From Hujiaoplasma nucleasis (lineage in GTDB: Bacteria; Bacillota_I; Bacilli_A; Izemoplasmatales; Hujiaoplasmataceae): DNA of 64,000 bases. This document shows, one piece after another, positions 34,412 through 42,750 of this stretch. The translations under genes and the position numbers were made by a program. The DNA is taken from contig NZ_CP051151.1 in NCBI RefSeq assembly GCF_013745115.1, positions 372,001 to 436,000 on the forward strand, read 5' to 3'. Under the pieces are notes generated by a model. That model saw only the letters and a program-made list of their open reading frames with translations, was not told the origin of the DNA and made no database searches. Each line of letters opens with the position of its first letter. The first letter of the stretch is position 1.

Positions 34412-36337
34412 ATGAGTAAGAAAAACATTGAATTTAAAACGGAATCAAAAAGATTATTAGACTTAATGATTCATTCAATTTACACGAACAAAGAAATTTT
34501 CTTAAGAGAACTGATTTCAAATGCATCTGATGCTATTGATAAGTATCATTTTAAAAGCTTAACTGAAGAAGGCTTAGAAAATCGTAATGATTATGAAATT
34601 CATATTGATATTGATAAGAAACATCGTCTTTTAACCATTACAGATAATGGTATCGGGATGACTTATGATGAACTTATTGATAATATTGGGACTATTGCTA
34701 AAAGTGGTACTTTAGAATTTTTAAAAACCATGAAGGGTAAAGACCTTAAGAATACAGACTTAATTGGCCAATTTGGTGTAGGTTTTTATTCTGCATTTAT
34801 GGTCAGTGATAAGGTTGAAGTTGTGACTAAATCACCTTTTAGTGATAAGGCTTATAAGTGGGTTTCATCAGGAGAAGAAGGTTATAGTGTTGAAGAAACT
34901 CAAAAAGATAGTATTGGTACTGAAATTACCCTAAAGATTAGAAAGAATCATGATGATGAGAATTATGATGAGTTTTTAGAAGACTATAAAATTGAACAAT
35001 TGGTTAAAAAGTATTCTAATTATGTTCGATATCCAATCACTATGGAAAAGGAAAGAGAAGTACCTAAATTAGATGATGAAGGAAATGAAATAGAAGATAA
35101 GTTTGATACCATTGTTGAAAACCAAACCTTAAATGAAATGACACCTATTTGGGAGAAGAATAAATCTCAAGTGACTGATGAAGAATTAAATGAGTTTTAT
35201 AAGAATCAATATTATGATTATACAGATCCTTTATTAAACATTTGGACTAATGTTGAAGGAAAACTAACTTACAAATCTATTATTTATATACCTGCTAAAG
35301 CACCAGCAAATTTATATTCAGAGAAATATGAAAAAGGCTTACAATTATATGCTAAAGGTGTCTTTATCATGGATAAATGTAAAGAATTAGTTCCTGATTA
35401 TTTAAGATTCATCAAAGGTATGGTTGTATCACCGGATTTAAACCTTAATATATCTAGAGAAATTCTTCAAAAAAATACACAATTAACTAAAATTCAACAG
35501 AATTTAGAAAAGAAAATCGTAAAAAGATTAGAAAAATTATTAGAAAACGAAAGAGAAACATACATTAAATTTTGGAAAGAGTTTGGTGTGAATATCAAAT
35601 ATGGTGTTTATGATAATTTCGGTTTAAATAAGGATTTATTACAAGATTTAGTCTTGTTTGAAACGGTTAATGAAGATGCTTATATAACCTTAAATGAGTA
35701 TGTAGAAAAAATGCCAAAAGACCAAAAAGAAATCTATTTTGGTTCTGCCAACTCCAAATCAGCAATCAAAGCTTCACCTCAAATGGATCGATTAAAATCT
35801 AAAGGTTATGATGTTTTAGTTTTAACTGATGAAATTGATGAATTTATGCTTTCTATTATGAATGAATATAAGAAATTTAAATTCAAGTCTATTAATCAAG
35901 GTGATTTAGATTTGGTCGATGAATCTGAAAAAGAAACGATAAAAAAACAAGAAACAGAAAATAAAGATTTATTGGAAAAAATTAAAGAATCTCTTAAAGG
36001 TCAAGTAGATGATGTTAAATTATCAACTAGATTAACAGATTCTCCAGTTTGTTTGGTTAGCGGTGAAGGCATGTCTTTTGAAATGGAAAAGCTCATGGAA
36101 CAAATGCCAGGTGACAAGACTAACCAACAAAAAGCACAAAAAATATTAGAAATCAATCCTAAACACGAGTTGTTCCAAGCCATTCATGATTTATATGATC
36201 AAAATTCAGAGGATTTAAATGATTATGCATCTGTTTTGTATAACCAAGCTCTTTTAATAGAAGGTTTAAAAATTGAAGATCCTGTTGAATTTTCTAATAA
36301 AATGGTTAAAATATTAGTAAAGGCCGCAAAAAAATAA
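34412..36337 (+). CDS. htpG: molecular chaperone HtpG (Hsp90)
   Basis: Cytosolic ATP-driven chaperone, 641 residues. The N-terminal GHKL ATPase carries ELISNASDAIDK, DNGIGMT, GTIAKSGT and GQFGVGFYSAFMV. The middle domain has YIPAKAP and ISREILQ; a C-terminal dimerization domain follows. The start is ATG 34412 after GGAGGA (34401-34406); the frame from 34379 lacks a ribosome site. A CIRCE-like operator lies at its promoter. The next gene follows after 10 bases with no terminator between, so it is probably co-transcribed. Confidence 0.96.
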   Translation: MSKKNIEFKTESKRLLDLMIHSIYTNKEIFLRELISNASDAIDKYHFKSLTEEGLENRNDYEIHIDIDKKHRLLTITDNGIGMTYDELIDNIGTIAKSGTLEFLKTMKGKDLKNTDLIGQFGVGFYSAFMVSDKVEVVTKSPFSDKAYKWVSSGEEGYSVEETQKDSIGTEITLKIRKNHDDENYDEFLEDYKIEQLVKKYSNYVRYPITMEKEREVPKLDDEGNEIEDKFDTIVENQTLNEMTPIWEKNKSQVTDEELNEFYKNQYYDYTDPLLNIWTNVEGKLTYKSIIYIPAKAPANLYSEKYEKGLQLYAKGVFIMDKCKELVPDYLRFIKGMVVSPDLNLNISREILQKNTQLTKIQQNLEKKIVKRLEKLLENERETYIKFWKEFGVNIKYGVYDNFGLNKDLLQDLVLFETVNEDAYITLNEYVEKMPKDQKEIYFGSANSKSAIKASPQMDRLKSKGYDVLVLTDEIDEFMLSIMNEYKKFKFKSINQGDLDLVDESEKETIKKQETENKDLLEKIKESLKGQVDDVKLSTRLTDSPVCLVSGEGMSFEMEKLMEQMPGDKTNQQKAQKILEINPKHELFQAIHDLYDQNSEDLNDYASVLYNQALLIEGLKIEDPVEFSNKMVKILVKAAKK

Positions 36338-36347
36338 GGAGATTAAA

Positions 36348-36812
36348 GTGGATAAGACTCTAAAAACCATTGAAGATGAGTTAAGTTGGTTGATAAAAGA
36401 TTATAAGGCAACCACTGATTATAAATTCAATAAATATTTAGAAACCTTAAATTATCATATAGTTTACGAGAAAAAGAAAATTAAACTCATTTTTCAATTT
36501 TTAATGATGCAAAAAGAAGAGTCTTTGGTTTTAAAAATTATCTATGATGTAAAAGATGCTCAAAGAGAGAATCACTTATATGAGTTTCCTTTATCCAAAA
36601 TTCGTTCAAATATTGAATTACCGATGATTAACGATTATGATTGTCAAAGAATTCATGATGTTATGGATTATGAAGTGATTGATGGGCAAATAAAATCTAC
36701 AGTATCTCAATTAACTCAAGGTCTTACCTATACGGAAGTTATTCGTAGAAATATTAAAGACATAATTAAATATGGTCGAGAATTAAGAAAAAAAGAAGCA
36801 AAATCAGCATAA
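36348..36812 (+). CDS. hypothetical protein downstream of htpG
   Basis: 154-residue soluble, charged protein that I do not recognise. It starts with GTG, six bases after GGAG, 10 bases after htpG ends, and a terminator follows it. There is no membrane segment, signal peptide or metal motif. It is rich in Lys and Glu/Asp, with a likely alpha/beta core and a helical Arg/Lys-rich C-terminus. Its position in the htpG transcript suggests heat-induced expression. A link to chaperone function is only a guess from position. Confidence 0.7.
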   Translation: MDKTLKTIEDELSWLIKDYKATTDYKFNKYLETLNYHIVYEKKKIKLIFQFLMMQKEESLVLKIIYDVKDAQRENHLYEFPLSKIRSNIELPMINDYDCQRIHDVMDYEVIDGQIKSTVSQLTQGLTYTEVIRRNIKDIIKYGRELRKKEAKSA

Positions 36813-36821
36813 AATTTATGT

Positions 36822-36850
36822 AAACGGTGACATTGTCACCGTTTTTCTTT
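36822..36850 (+). terminator. terminator after the htpG unit
   Basis: The 10-bp stem AAACGGTGAC / GTCACCGTTT has a 3-nt loop and is followed by T-rich sequence. Confidence 0.85.
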
Positions 36851-36857
36851 TATCTTC

Positions 36858-36886
36858 TTGCAAATATAAAAAAAAATATATATAAT
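36858..36886 (+). promoter_or_regulatory. glnA promoter
   Basis: -35 TTGCAA (36858-36863), 17-bp spacer, -10 TATAAT (36881-36886), 31 bases before the glnA start. No GlnR-type operator was recognised. Confidence 0.55.
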
Positions 36887-36916
36887 AAATCAAAAATAAG
36901 AATTGAGAGGTCCCAT

Positions 36917-38254
36917 ATGAAATATACCAAAGAAGCCATCTTAGACCATGCAAAAAAAGAAAATGTAAGATACATACGTTTAATGTTTAGTGATATTATT
37001 GGAACAATTAAATCTGTTGAGATTCCTATAGGTCAGTTAGAATCTGCTCTTGATGGAGAAATTATGTTTGATGGTTCAAGTATTGAAGGTTTTGTAAGAA
37101 TCATGGAAGCTGATATGTTCTTAAGACCTGATTTTGATACTTGGATGATTCTTAGTTGGGAAGAAACTAAATATGGTAAAGTCGCAAGACTTATCTGTGA
37201 TGTTTATACACCTGAAGGTAATCCTTCAGAGGCAGATCCTAGATCTAATTTAAAGAAAACCATTAAAAAAATGGAGAAATTAGGATTTTCAACCTTAAAA
37301 ATTGGTTTTGAGCCTGAATTTTTCTTATTTAAACTTGATGATAAGGGACAAGTGAAACTAGATGTAGCCGATCACGGTGGTTATTTTGATTTATCACCGA
37401 TTGATGGTGCAGAAGATTGTCGTAGAGATATAGTTTTAGAATTAGAAAAAATCGGATTTAAAATTGAAGCTTCACATCATGAAGTAGCCCCTGGCCAAAA
37501 TGAAATTAATTTTGAATTTGCCGATGTTGTTGAGGCTTGTGACAATTTACAAACCTTTAAACTTGTGGTTAAAAATATCGCAAGAAGACATAATTTACAC
37601 GCAACCTTTATGCCTAAACCTATTGCTAGTGTTAATGGTTCTGGTATGCATACCAATTGTTCTTTGGCTGATGAGTTTGGAAAGAATGCCTTCTATGATC
37701 CAAAAGATGAAATGGGCTTATCTGTGACTGCTAGACAATGGATTACTGGTATTTTAATACATTCTAAGGAATTTTGTGCCATTACCAATCCAACAGTAAA
37801 CTCATACAAACGTCTTGTTCCAGGCTATGAAGCGCCTTGCTACATGTCTTGGTCAGAACATAACCGTTCAGTAATGATTCGAATTCCTGCCACAAGAGGA
37901 AGAGGAACTAGGGCGGAGATACGCTCTGTTGATACTTCAGCCAATCCATACTTAGCAATGTCTGTGCTTTTGGCTTCAGGTTTAGATGCTATAGAAAAGA
38001 ATTATCCGTTAATTAACCCAATCAATGAAAATTTATTTGCATTAACCAATGAACAACGTAAGGAAATGGGTGTTGAAAACTTGCCAGATAATCTCAAAGA
38101 AGCTATTGATTTCTTTAAAGGGTCACCTTTAATGAAAGAAGTACTAGGCAACCATATTTTTAATAAATTCATTGAGTTAAAAACAAAAGAATGGGATGAA
38201 TTTAGAAAAACTGTTACTGAGTGGGAAATTAAAAGGTACATTAATATTATATAA
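36917..38254 (+). CDS. glnA: glutamine synthetase, type I
   Basis: Makes glutamine from glutamate, ammonia and ATP. 445 residues, the length of the GSI-alpha enzymes of Bacilli. Motifs: [10 protein letters not shown], the metal-binding [23 protein letters not shown], and the [17 protein letters not shown] block with SWSEHNRS and RIPATRG. The start is ATG 36917 behind GAGAGG; the frame opens 90 bases earlier with no support and overlaps the terminator. The long adenylylation-site extension of the beta type is absent. It is a single-gene unit with a strong terminator. Confidence 0.97.
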   Translation: MKYTKEAILDHAKKENVRYIRLMFSDIIGTIKSVEIPIGQLESALDGEIMFDGSSIEGFVRIMEADMFLRPDFDTWMILSWEETKYGKVARLICDVYTPEGNPSEADPRSNLKKTIKKMEKLGFSTLKIGFEPEFFLFKLDDKGQVKLDVADHGGYFDLSPIDGAEDCRRDIVLELEKIGFKIEASHHEVAPGQNEINFEFADVVEACDNLQTFKLVVKNIARRHNLHATFMPKPIASVNGSGMHTNCSLADEFGKNAFYDPKDEMGLSVTARQWITGILIHSKEFCAITNPTVNSYKRLVPGYEAPCYMSWSEHNRSVMIRIPATRGRGTRAEIRSVDTSANPYLAMSVLLASGLDAIEKNYPLINPINENLFALTNEQRKEMGVENLPDNLKEAIDFFKGSPLMKEVLGNHIFNKFIELKTKEWDEFRKTVTEWEIKRYINII

Positions 38255-38281
38255 AAAAAAGTCCATTTTGGACTTTTTTTG
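38255..38281. terminator. bidirectional terminator between glnA and recU
   Basis: The stem AAAAAAGTCCA / TGGACTTTTTT (38255-38276) has T-runs for both strands; the recU stop lies just beyond it. Confidence 0.8.
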
Positions 38282-38284
38282 AAT

Positions 38285-38854
38285 TTATAAGTAATGTTCA
38301 TCAATTACTTTTAAATAATCTACTGGTTTTCGATAACCTTCAGTAATTTCTATACCATATTTTTCAATTTCTGCTAAAGTGATTGACTTTCTTGAATTTT
38401 TAGCTCGATGATAATATTCAGATACATACTTTTGGTCTAAGAAGAAAATTCTATCTAAAAGTGAAAAATAGATGATGATGAAAGCTATTGCGCCATGTTT
38501 AGCACACTGTTCTAAATGAATAACTTGGTGTTCATGGATGTTTTTAATGGGAAAAGAAGTTTTATTTTTGGTTTCTTTTGCTTCGAAATCAATATATCTA
38601 CCTTTGTAAATGCCATTATAATCAGTGGTTGAAGGTAACTTGTAATAAGCTTCAACTATTTTGGCAGCTGATCTTTGTTTATAATCAACTTTAACTATTT
38701 GAATTGGAATGGGTTTCTTATGAATGATGGCCAAATCATTATTAAGATAAAACTCATTGGTTTGGTTTATCATATTTTCAAAATTCATACCACGATTGGC
38801 GGTAGATACAATTTTTCGATCTTGCCTTCTTTTTTTATTAGGATAGTTTATCAT
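38285..38854 (-). CDS. recU: Holliday junction resolvase RecU
   Basis: Cuts Holliday junctions in recombination and chromosome segregation. 189 residues beginning MINYPNKK like Bacillus RecU. NRGMNFEN, the central KKPIPIQIVKVDY, and the catalytic PSTTDYNGIYKGRYIDFEAKET (Asp, Glu and Lys of the nuclease site) are all present. ATG 38854 is chosen because GGTGA lies five bases upstream and the N-terminus matches the family; the ATG at 38866 is less supported. RuvA is encoded at 51235, so branch migration and resolution functions are both in this window. Confidence 0.95.
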   Translation of the reverse strand: MINYPNKKRRQDRKIVSTANRGMNFENMINQTNEFYLNNDLAIIHKKPIPIQIVKVDYKQRSAAKIVEAYYKLPSTTDYNGIYKGRYIDFEAKETKNKTSFPIKNIHEHQVIHLEQCAKHGAIAFIIIYFSLLDRIFFLDQKYVSEYYHRAKNSRKSITLAEIEKYGIEITEGYRKPVDYLKVIDEHYL

Positions 38855-38990
38855 TTTAATCACCATAAGTATTTTACCATATTCACATAGCTTTAGTAAG
38901 ATAAATAAGGATTAAAAACATAACCTTTTAAAAAAGCTTAAAAATGTTGTATAATAGATATGAAATTTTTTTTAGAAAAGAGCGGATAAA

Positions 38991-40685
38991 ATGAGTAAAA
39001 TTAGATTTTTTGCCTTAGGTGGCTTAGGAGATTCAGGCAAGAACCTTTATGTTCTTGATATTAATGAAAAACTAATTATTTTAGATAGTGGTTTACAACA
39101 CCCTTCAGGTGATTTGTTGGGTGTTGATGCATTGGTCCCTGATATTTCCTATTTAGAATCAAGAAAAAAAGATATTATTGGCATCTTTTTATCACATGCC
39201 CATGATAAAAACATTGGTGCTTTACCAAAACTTTTACAAAGTTTTAAAAAACCAGTTTATGCAACAAATTACACAGCAGAAATGGCTAAAGATTTGTTAA
39301 AAGAAAATGAAATGAATCCAAATGATTTTGATTTTAAGATTGTTGATTTTAATAAAGCTATAAAATTTAAAGATTTTAAAATAGAATATGTACAAACAAC
39401 CCATTCAGTTCCTTTAAGTGCAGCTATCGTTGTTTATACTCAAGATGGGGCTATTGTCTATGCGACGGATTATACATTTGATCAAAATGTAGGTCAGTAT
39501 TTTAAAACTGATTTTCAAAAATTAGCAAGAGTTGCTGATACAGGTGTTCTTGCTTTCTTGGGTGAATCAAATGGAGCCATACATATTGGCCATTCTTCGA
39601 CAGATGGTAATTTAAAAAGATCCATCAGATCGGTATTTAAAAAAGCAAAACACCGTATTTTAGTTAATATGTACTCCACAGCTGTTTCAACCATTCAAAT
39701 GGTGGTTAATGAAGCAGTCTTAGCCAACAAAAAATTAGCCATCATTGGTCGTAAGGCTCAAAGACTAGTTTTTATTGCTGAACAAATGGGTTATATTCAA
39801 ATACCAGAAGAATCATTGGTTAATTTAAAATTCATTGATCAAAATAATAAAAATGAATTTGATGATGTAGTATTCTTGGTTACTGGAGAACGACATGAAC
39901 CGTTTTTTATGTTGCAACGTATGGCTAAAGGCTATGATCGATTGGTTAATTTGATTGAAACAGATACCATCTTAGCCATGGCTCCACCGGTCATCGGAAC
40001 AGAAAAAATAGCTGCCAAAACCTTTAATATTCTTTCTGAAATTGGTTGTGAAGTTGTAAAAATTGATAAAAACTACTTATCTCAATTCCATGCTGCTAGT
40101 GAAGATATTAAGTTAATGTATGCTTTATTAAAACCAAAATACATCATTCCTATCAATGGCGAATATAGGATGTTGAATGCTCAAGTAAATATCGCTAGAG
40201 AATATGGCTATAAAGATGATTCGATTCTATTATTAGATAATGGTGAAGTAATTACCTTTACTGATGGTCAAGTTGAAAAACATCATGATATGGTTGAAAA
40301 TGGAACTGTTATGGTTGACGGAAATTTTGAAAGCGACTTGAATGCTATCGTTTTAAAAGAAAGAGAACTCTTATCTCAAGATGGTTTCTTAATTGTCACA
40401 GCTAATGTTGATGCCAATGAGAAGGTCATGTTAAATAAAGCAGAAATCGTCTCTAGAGGTTATTTGTTTATGAAAGATAACGAAGAGATTGTTAAACAAA
40501 TACAAATTATCTATGAGTTAGAAACTAAAAAACAGTTTTCAAAAAGAAAAATAGATTGGAAAGAATATAAAGATAACTTAAGACATCAAATTGAACGCTA
40601 TTTGATACAAACAACAAAAAGAAAACCAATCATTATTCCTGTGATTATTGATACATCAAAGGATCATGTTTGCCGTATACTATAA
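38991..40685 (+). CDS. RNase J family protein with altered active site (RNase J2-like)
   Basis: 564-residue metallo-beta-lactamase / beta-CASP protein over the full length of RNase J (FALGGLGDSGKNLYV start, beta-CASP centre, C-terminal domain ending PIIIPVII). Several metal ligands are replaced. The HxHxDH motif reads SHAHDKN, so Asp and the third His are lost. The usual PIHGEYR reads PINGEYR. The HTSGH region reads YLSQFH. The THS and ATDYTFD positions are kept. It is probably catalytically weak or inactive and may act as the partner of a true RNase J1 elsewhere, as RNase J2 does in Bacillus. TATAAT is at 38951-38956. A terminator follows. Confidence 0.85.
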   Translation: MSKIRFFALGGLGDSGKNLYVLDINEKLIILDSGLQHPSGDLLGVDALVPDISYLESRKKDIIGIFLSHAHDKNIGALPKLLQSFKKPVYATNYTAEMAKDLLKENEMNPNDFDFKIVDFNKAIKFKDFKIEYVQTTHSVPLSAAIVVYTQDGAIVYATDYTFDQNVGQYFKTDFQKLARVADTGVLAFLGESNGAIHIGHSSTDGNLKRSIRSVFKKAKHRILVNMYSTAVSTIQMVVNEAVLANKKLAIIGRKAQRLVFIAEQMGYIQIPEESLVNLKFIDQNNKNEFDDVVFLVTGERHEPFFMLQRMAKGYDRLVNLIETDTILAMAPPVIGTEKIAAKTFNILSEIGCEVVKIDKNYLSQFHAASEDIKLMYALLKPKYIIPINGEYRMLNAQVNIAREYGYKDDSILLLDNGEVITFTDGQVEKHHDMVENGTVMVDGNFESDLNAIVLKERELLSQDGFLIVTANVDANEKVMLNKAEIVSRGYLFMKDNEEIVKQIQIIYELETKKQFSKRKIDWKEYKDNLRHQIERYLIQTTKRKPIIIPVIIDTSKDHVCRIL

Positions 40686-40691
40686 ACTTTT

Positions 40692-40718
40692 AGATGGAGA
40701 AATCCATCTTTTTTTTTA
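40692..40718 (+). terminator. terminator after the RNase J-like gene
   Basis: The stem AGATGGA / TCCATCT (40692-40709) with a GAAA loop is followed by eight T. Confidence 0.8.
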
Positions 40719-40773
40719 TAAATATCTATTTTTACATTCAATTTACGTGATATAATAAAATAAAGGTGGTTAT

Positions 40774-42750
40774 ATGATTAAAAAATTATCTGAATCAGTT
40801 TATTTAATTACTAAATCAAGTCTTGAAAAACATATAAATTCTATATCTTATTTAATTCTTGACCAAGAAGAAGCTATTTTCATTGAACCAGGTTCTTTGA
40901 GTGATTTTGATGAGGTTTTTTTTGATGTTCAAACTATAACTCCTATAAAGAATATTAAATATGTGATCATCAGTCATCCAGATCCTGACTTAACATCTTC
41001 TTTGCCTTTATTTGAAGAAAAAGGGCTCCATGCAAAAATTGTGACAGAATGGCGAACTAAAGAAATATTAGATTTCTATAATTTGAAATCTTCATTTTAT
41101 TTAATCAAAGAAAATAACTATCAATTAACTCTAAAATCTACTAGAAAATTTACCTTTATAATGACACCTTTTTTACATTATTCAGGATCTTTTGTGACCT
41201 ATGATAATAAAGCAAAAATTCTTTTTTCTGGTGATTTATTCGGAGGAATGTCTAAAGATAATAACTTAGTAGCAAAAGAAGATTATCTTGATTCTATGGC
41301 TGTTTTTCATGAAAATTATATGCCAAGCAGTGAGTTTTTAAGACCCATCATGAAAGATTTTCTTTCTATGGACATTAGTCTTATTTGTCCTCAACATGGA
41401 AAAATTATTGCTAAAGAATTAATCAAGAAAAGCATTAAATTTTTATATACTTTAGATTTTTATAATACACCAAAACAAATCTATAATGTATCTGCTAAAG
41501 CAGAAGAAATAGATTTTTTATCGCATCTAGTCCAAGTTTCTATAAGACTTAAGCAATTATATTCTATTGAACTAATAAATCATACCTTTAGAGAATCACC
41601 CATCACGATTACTTGGGATCCGGTTGATGTCCATTCTCAATTAAGTGGTTATGCTTTATGGAATCGTTTCTTTGATATTATCTATGCTCAAGGTGGAGAC
41701 GCTTGGTTAAATGCATTAGAAACCTTGATTAATCGTATATCCTTAACTTATAAAATAGCCAAGCCACAGATATATGAATTAAGGTCAAGAAAACTAGAAG
41801 AACAAAATCAAGAAATGCTTGAAAAATATACTAACCTTGAATCATCTATTCAAAAGATGAATGATGAAATCTCAAAAACCAAAGATCAGTTAATGCGTTG
41901 TCCAGTAACGGGACTATATAATAAAGAAATGGCTAAACAGTATTTATTAGACCATATTGATATAGAAAATGCTTATTTAATCAATTTTGATATAGACCAA
42001 ATGATAGAAATTAATCGCGAATTTTCTGTAAAAATAGGCGATGATACTATGAATACTCTCAAGTACATCATTAGTAATCAACTTGTTAAAAACGAATTAT
42101 TATTTAGGGGTAAAGGTTCTAGCTTTATACTAATCAAATCAAAGTCTAACGATCAAGAAGTCTTAAAAAGAGCTGAGAATCTTAGAAATTTAGTCCTAAA
42201 AAATGATCAATTTATCAAAGCTGTTACCATAAGCATGGGTATTATTAATTTAAGCAAAGAGGATTTTATTCAACCTATGCAAAAAATTAATGATTGGTTT
42301 CATGATTTAGAAATGAAACTTGAACTTGCTAAAAACAAAGGACAGGGCTCCATTGTTTTTAAAGATATTAAGAAGGCAGTTTTTTATAAAAATAATATTT
42401 TATTGGTTGATGAAGAACAAGTTAATATCAACTTAATTACCCATTATTTTCAAGATCATTCATATCGGGTCTACCATGCGAGAAACCCTTTGGAGGCCTT
42501 AAGTGTTATTGAAAAATATCATATTGATTTAATCGTATCAGAGATTAATTTATCTAAACTTGACGGCTTTTCATTAAAAAAATCATTAAATGAATCTTCA
42601 TATTATGCAAATATTCCTTTTATTTTCTTATCTCACATGAAAAATGAAGCCTTAATTGAAAGGGCCAACCGTTTAAAAGTTAATTATTTTCTTAAAAAAC
42701 CATTTTATATGGTTGAACTCTTAGGTTTGGTTGAAAGGTCTATTCGATGA
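40774..42750 (+). CDS. flavodiiron-type MBL / degenerate GGDEF / receiver fusion protein
   Basis: Three domains in 658 residues. Residues 1-230 are a metallo-beta-lactamase domain like the di-iron domain of FprA/ROO proteins: SHPDPDLTSSLP (H-x-D-x-D ligands), FLHYSGSFVTYD, LFSGDLFGG and CPQHGKI, so it may sense O2 or NO. Residues 340-385 are coiled coil. Residues 372-535 are a GGDEF fold whose signature is RGKGSSF, so no cyclase activity is expected. Residues 540-658 are a receiver domain with the acid pair (VDEEQ) and Lys (LKKPF), but Glu (VSEIN) replaces the phospho-acceptor Asp. It overlaps the next gene by 4 bases, suggesting it regulates that glycosyltransferase. Confidence 0.82.
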   Translation: MIKKLSESVYLITKSSLEKHINSISYLILDQEEAIFIEPGSLSDFDEVFFDVQTITPIKNIKYVIISHPDPDLTSSLPLFEEKGLHAKIVTEWRTKEILDFYNLKSSFYLIKENNYQLTLKSTRKFTFIMTPFLHYSGSFVTYDNKAKILFSGDLFGGMSKDNNLVAKEDYLDSMAVFHENYMPSSEFLRPIMKDFLSMDISLICPQHGKIIAKELIKKSIKFLYTLDFYNTPKQIYNVSAKAEEIDFLSHLVQVSIRLKQLYSIELINHTFRESPITITWDPVDVHSQLSGYALWNRFFDIIYAQGGDAWLNALETLINRISLTYKIAKPQIYELRSRKLEEQNQEMLEKYTNLESSIQKMNDEISKTKDQLMRCPVTGLYNKEMAKQYLLDHIDIENAYLINFDIDQMIEINREFSVKIGDDTMNTLKYIISNQLVKNELLFRGKGSSFILIKSKSNDQEVLKRAENLRNLVLKNDQFIKAVTISMGIINLSKEDFIQPMQKINDWFHDLEMKLELAKNKGQGSIVFKDIKKAVFYKNNILLVDEEQVNINLITHYFQDHSYRVYHARNPLEALSVIEKYHIDLIVSEINLSKLDGFSLKKSLNESSYYANIPFIFLSHMKNEALIERANRLKVNYFLKKPFYMVELLGLVERSIR

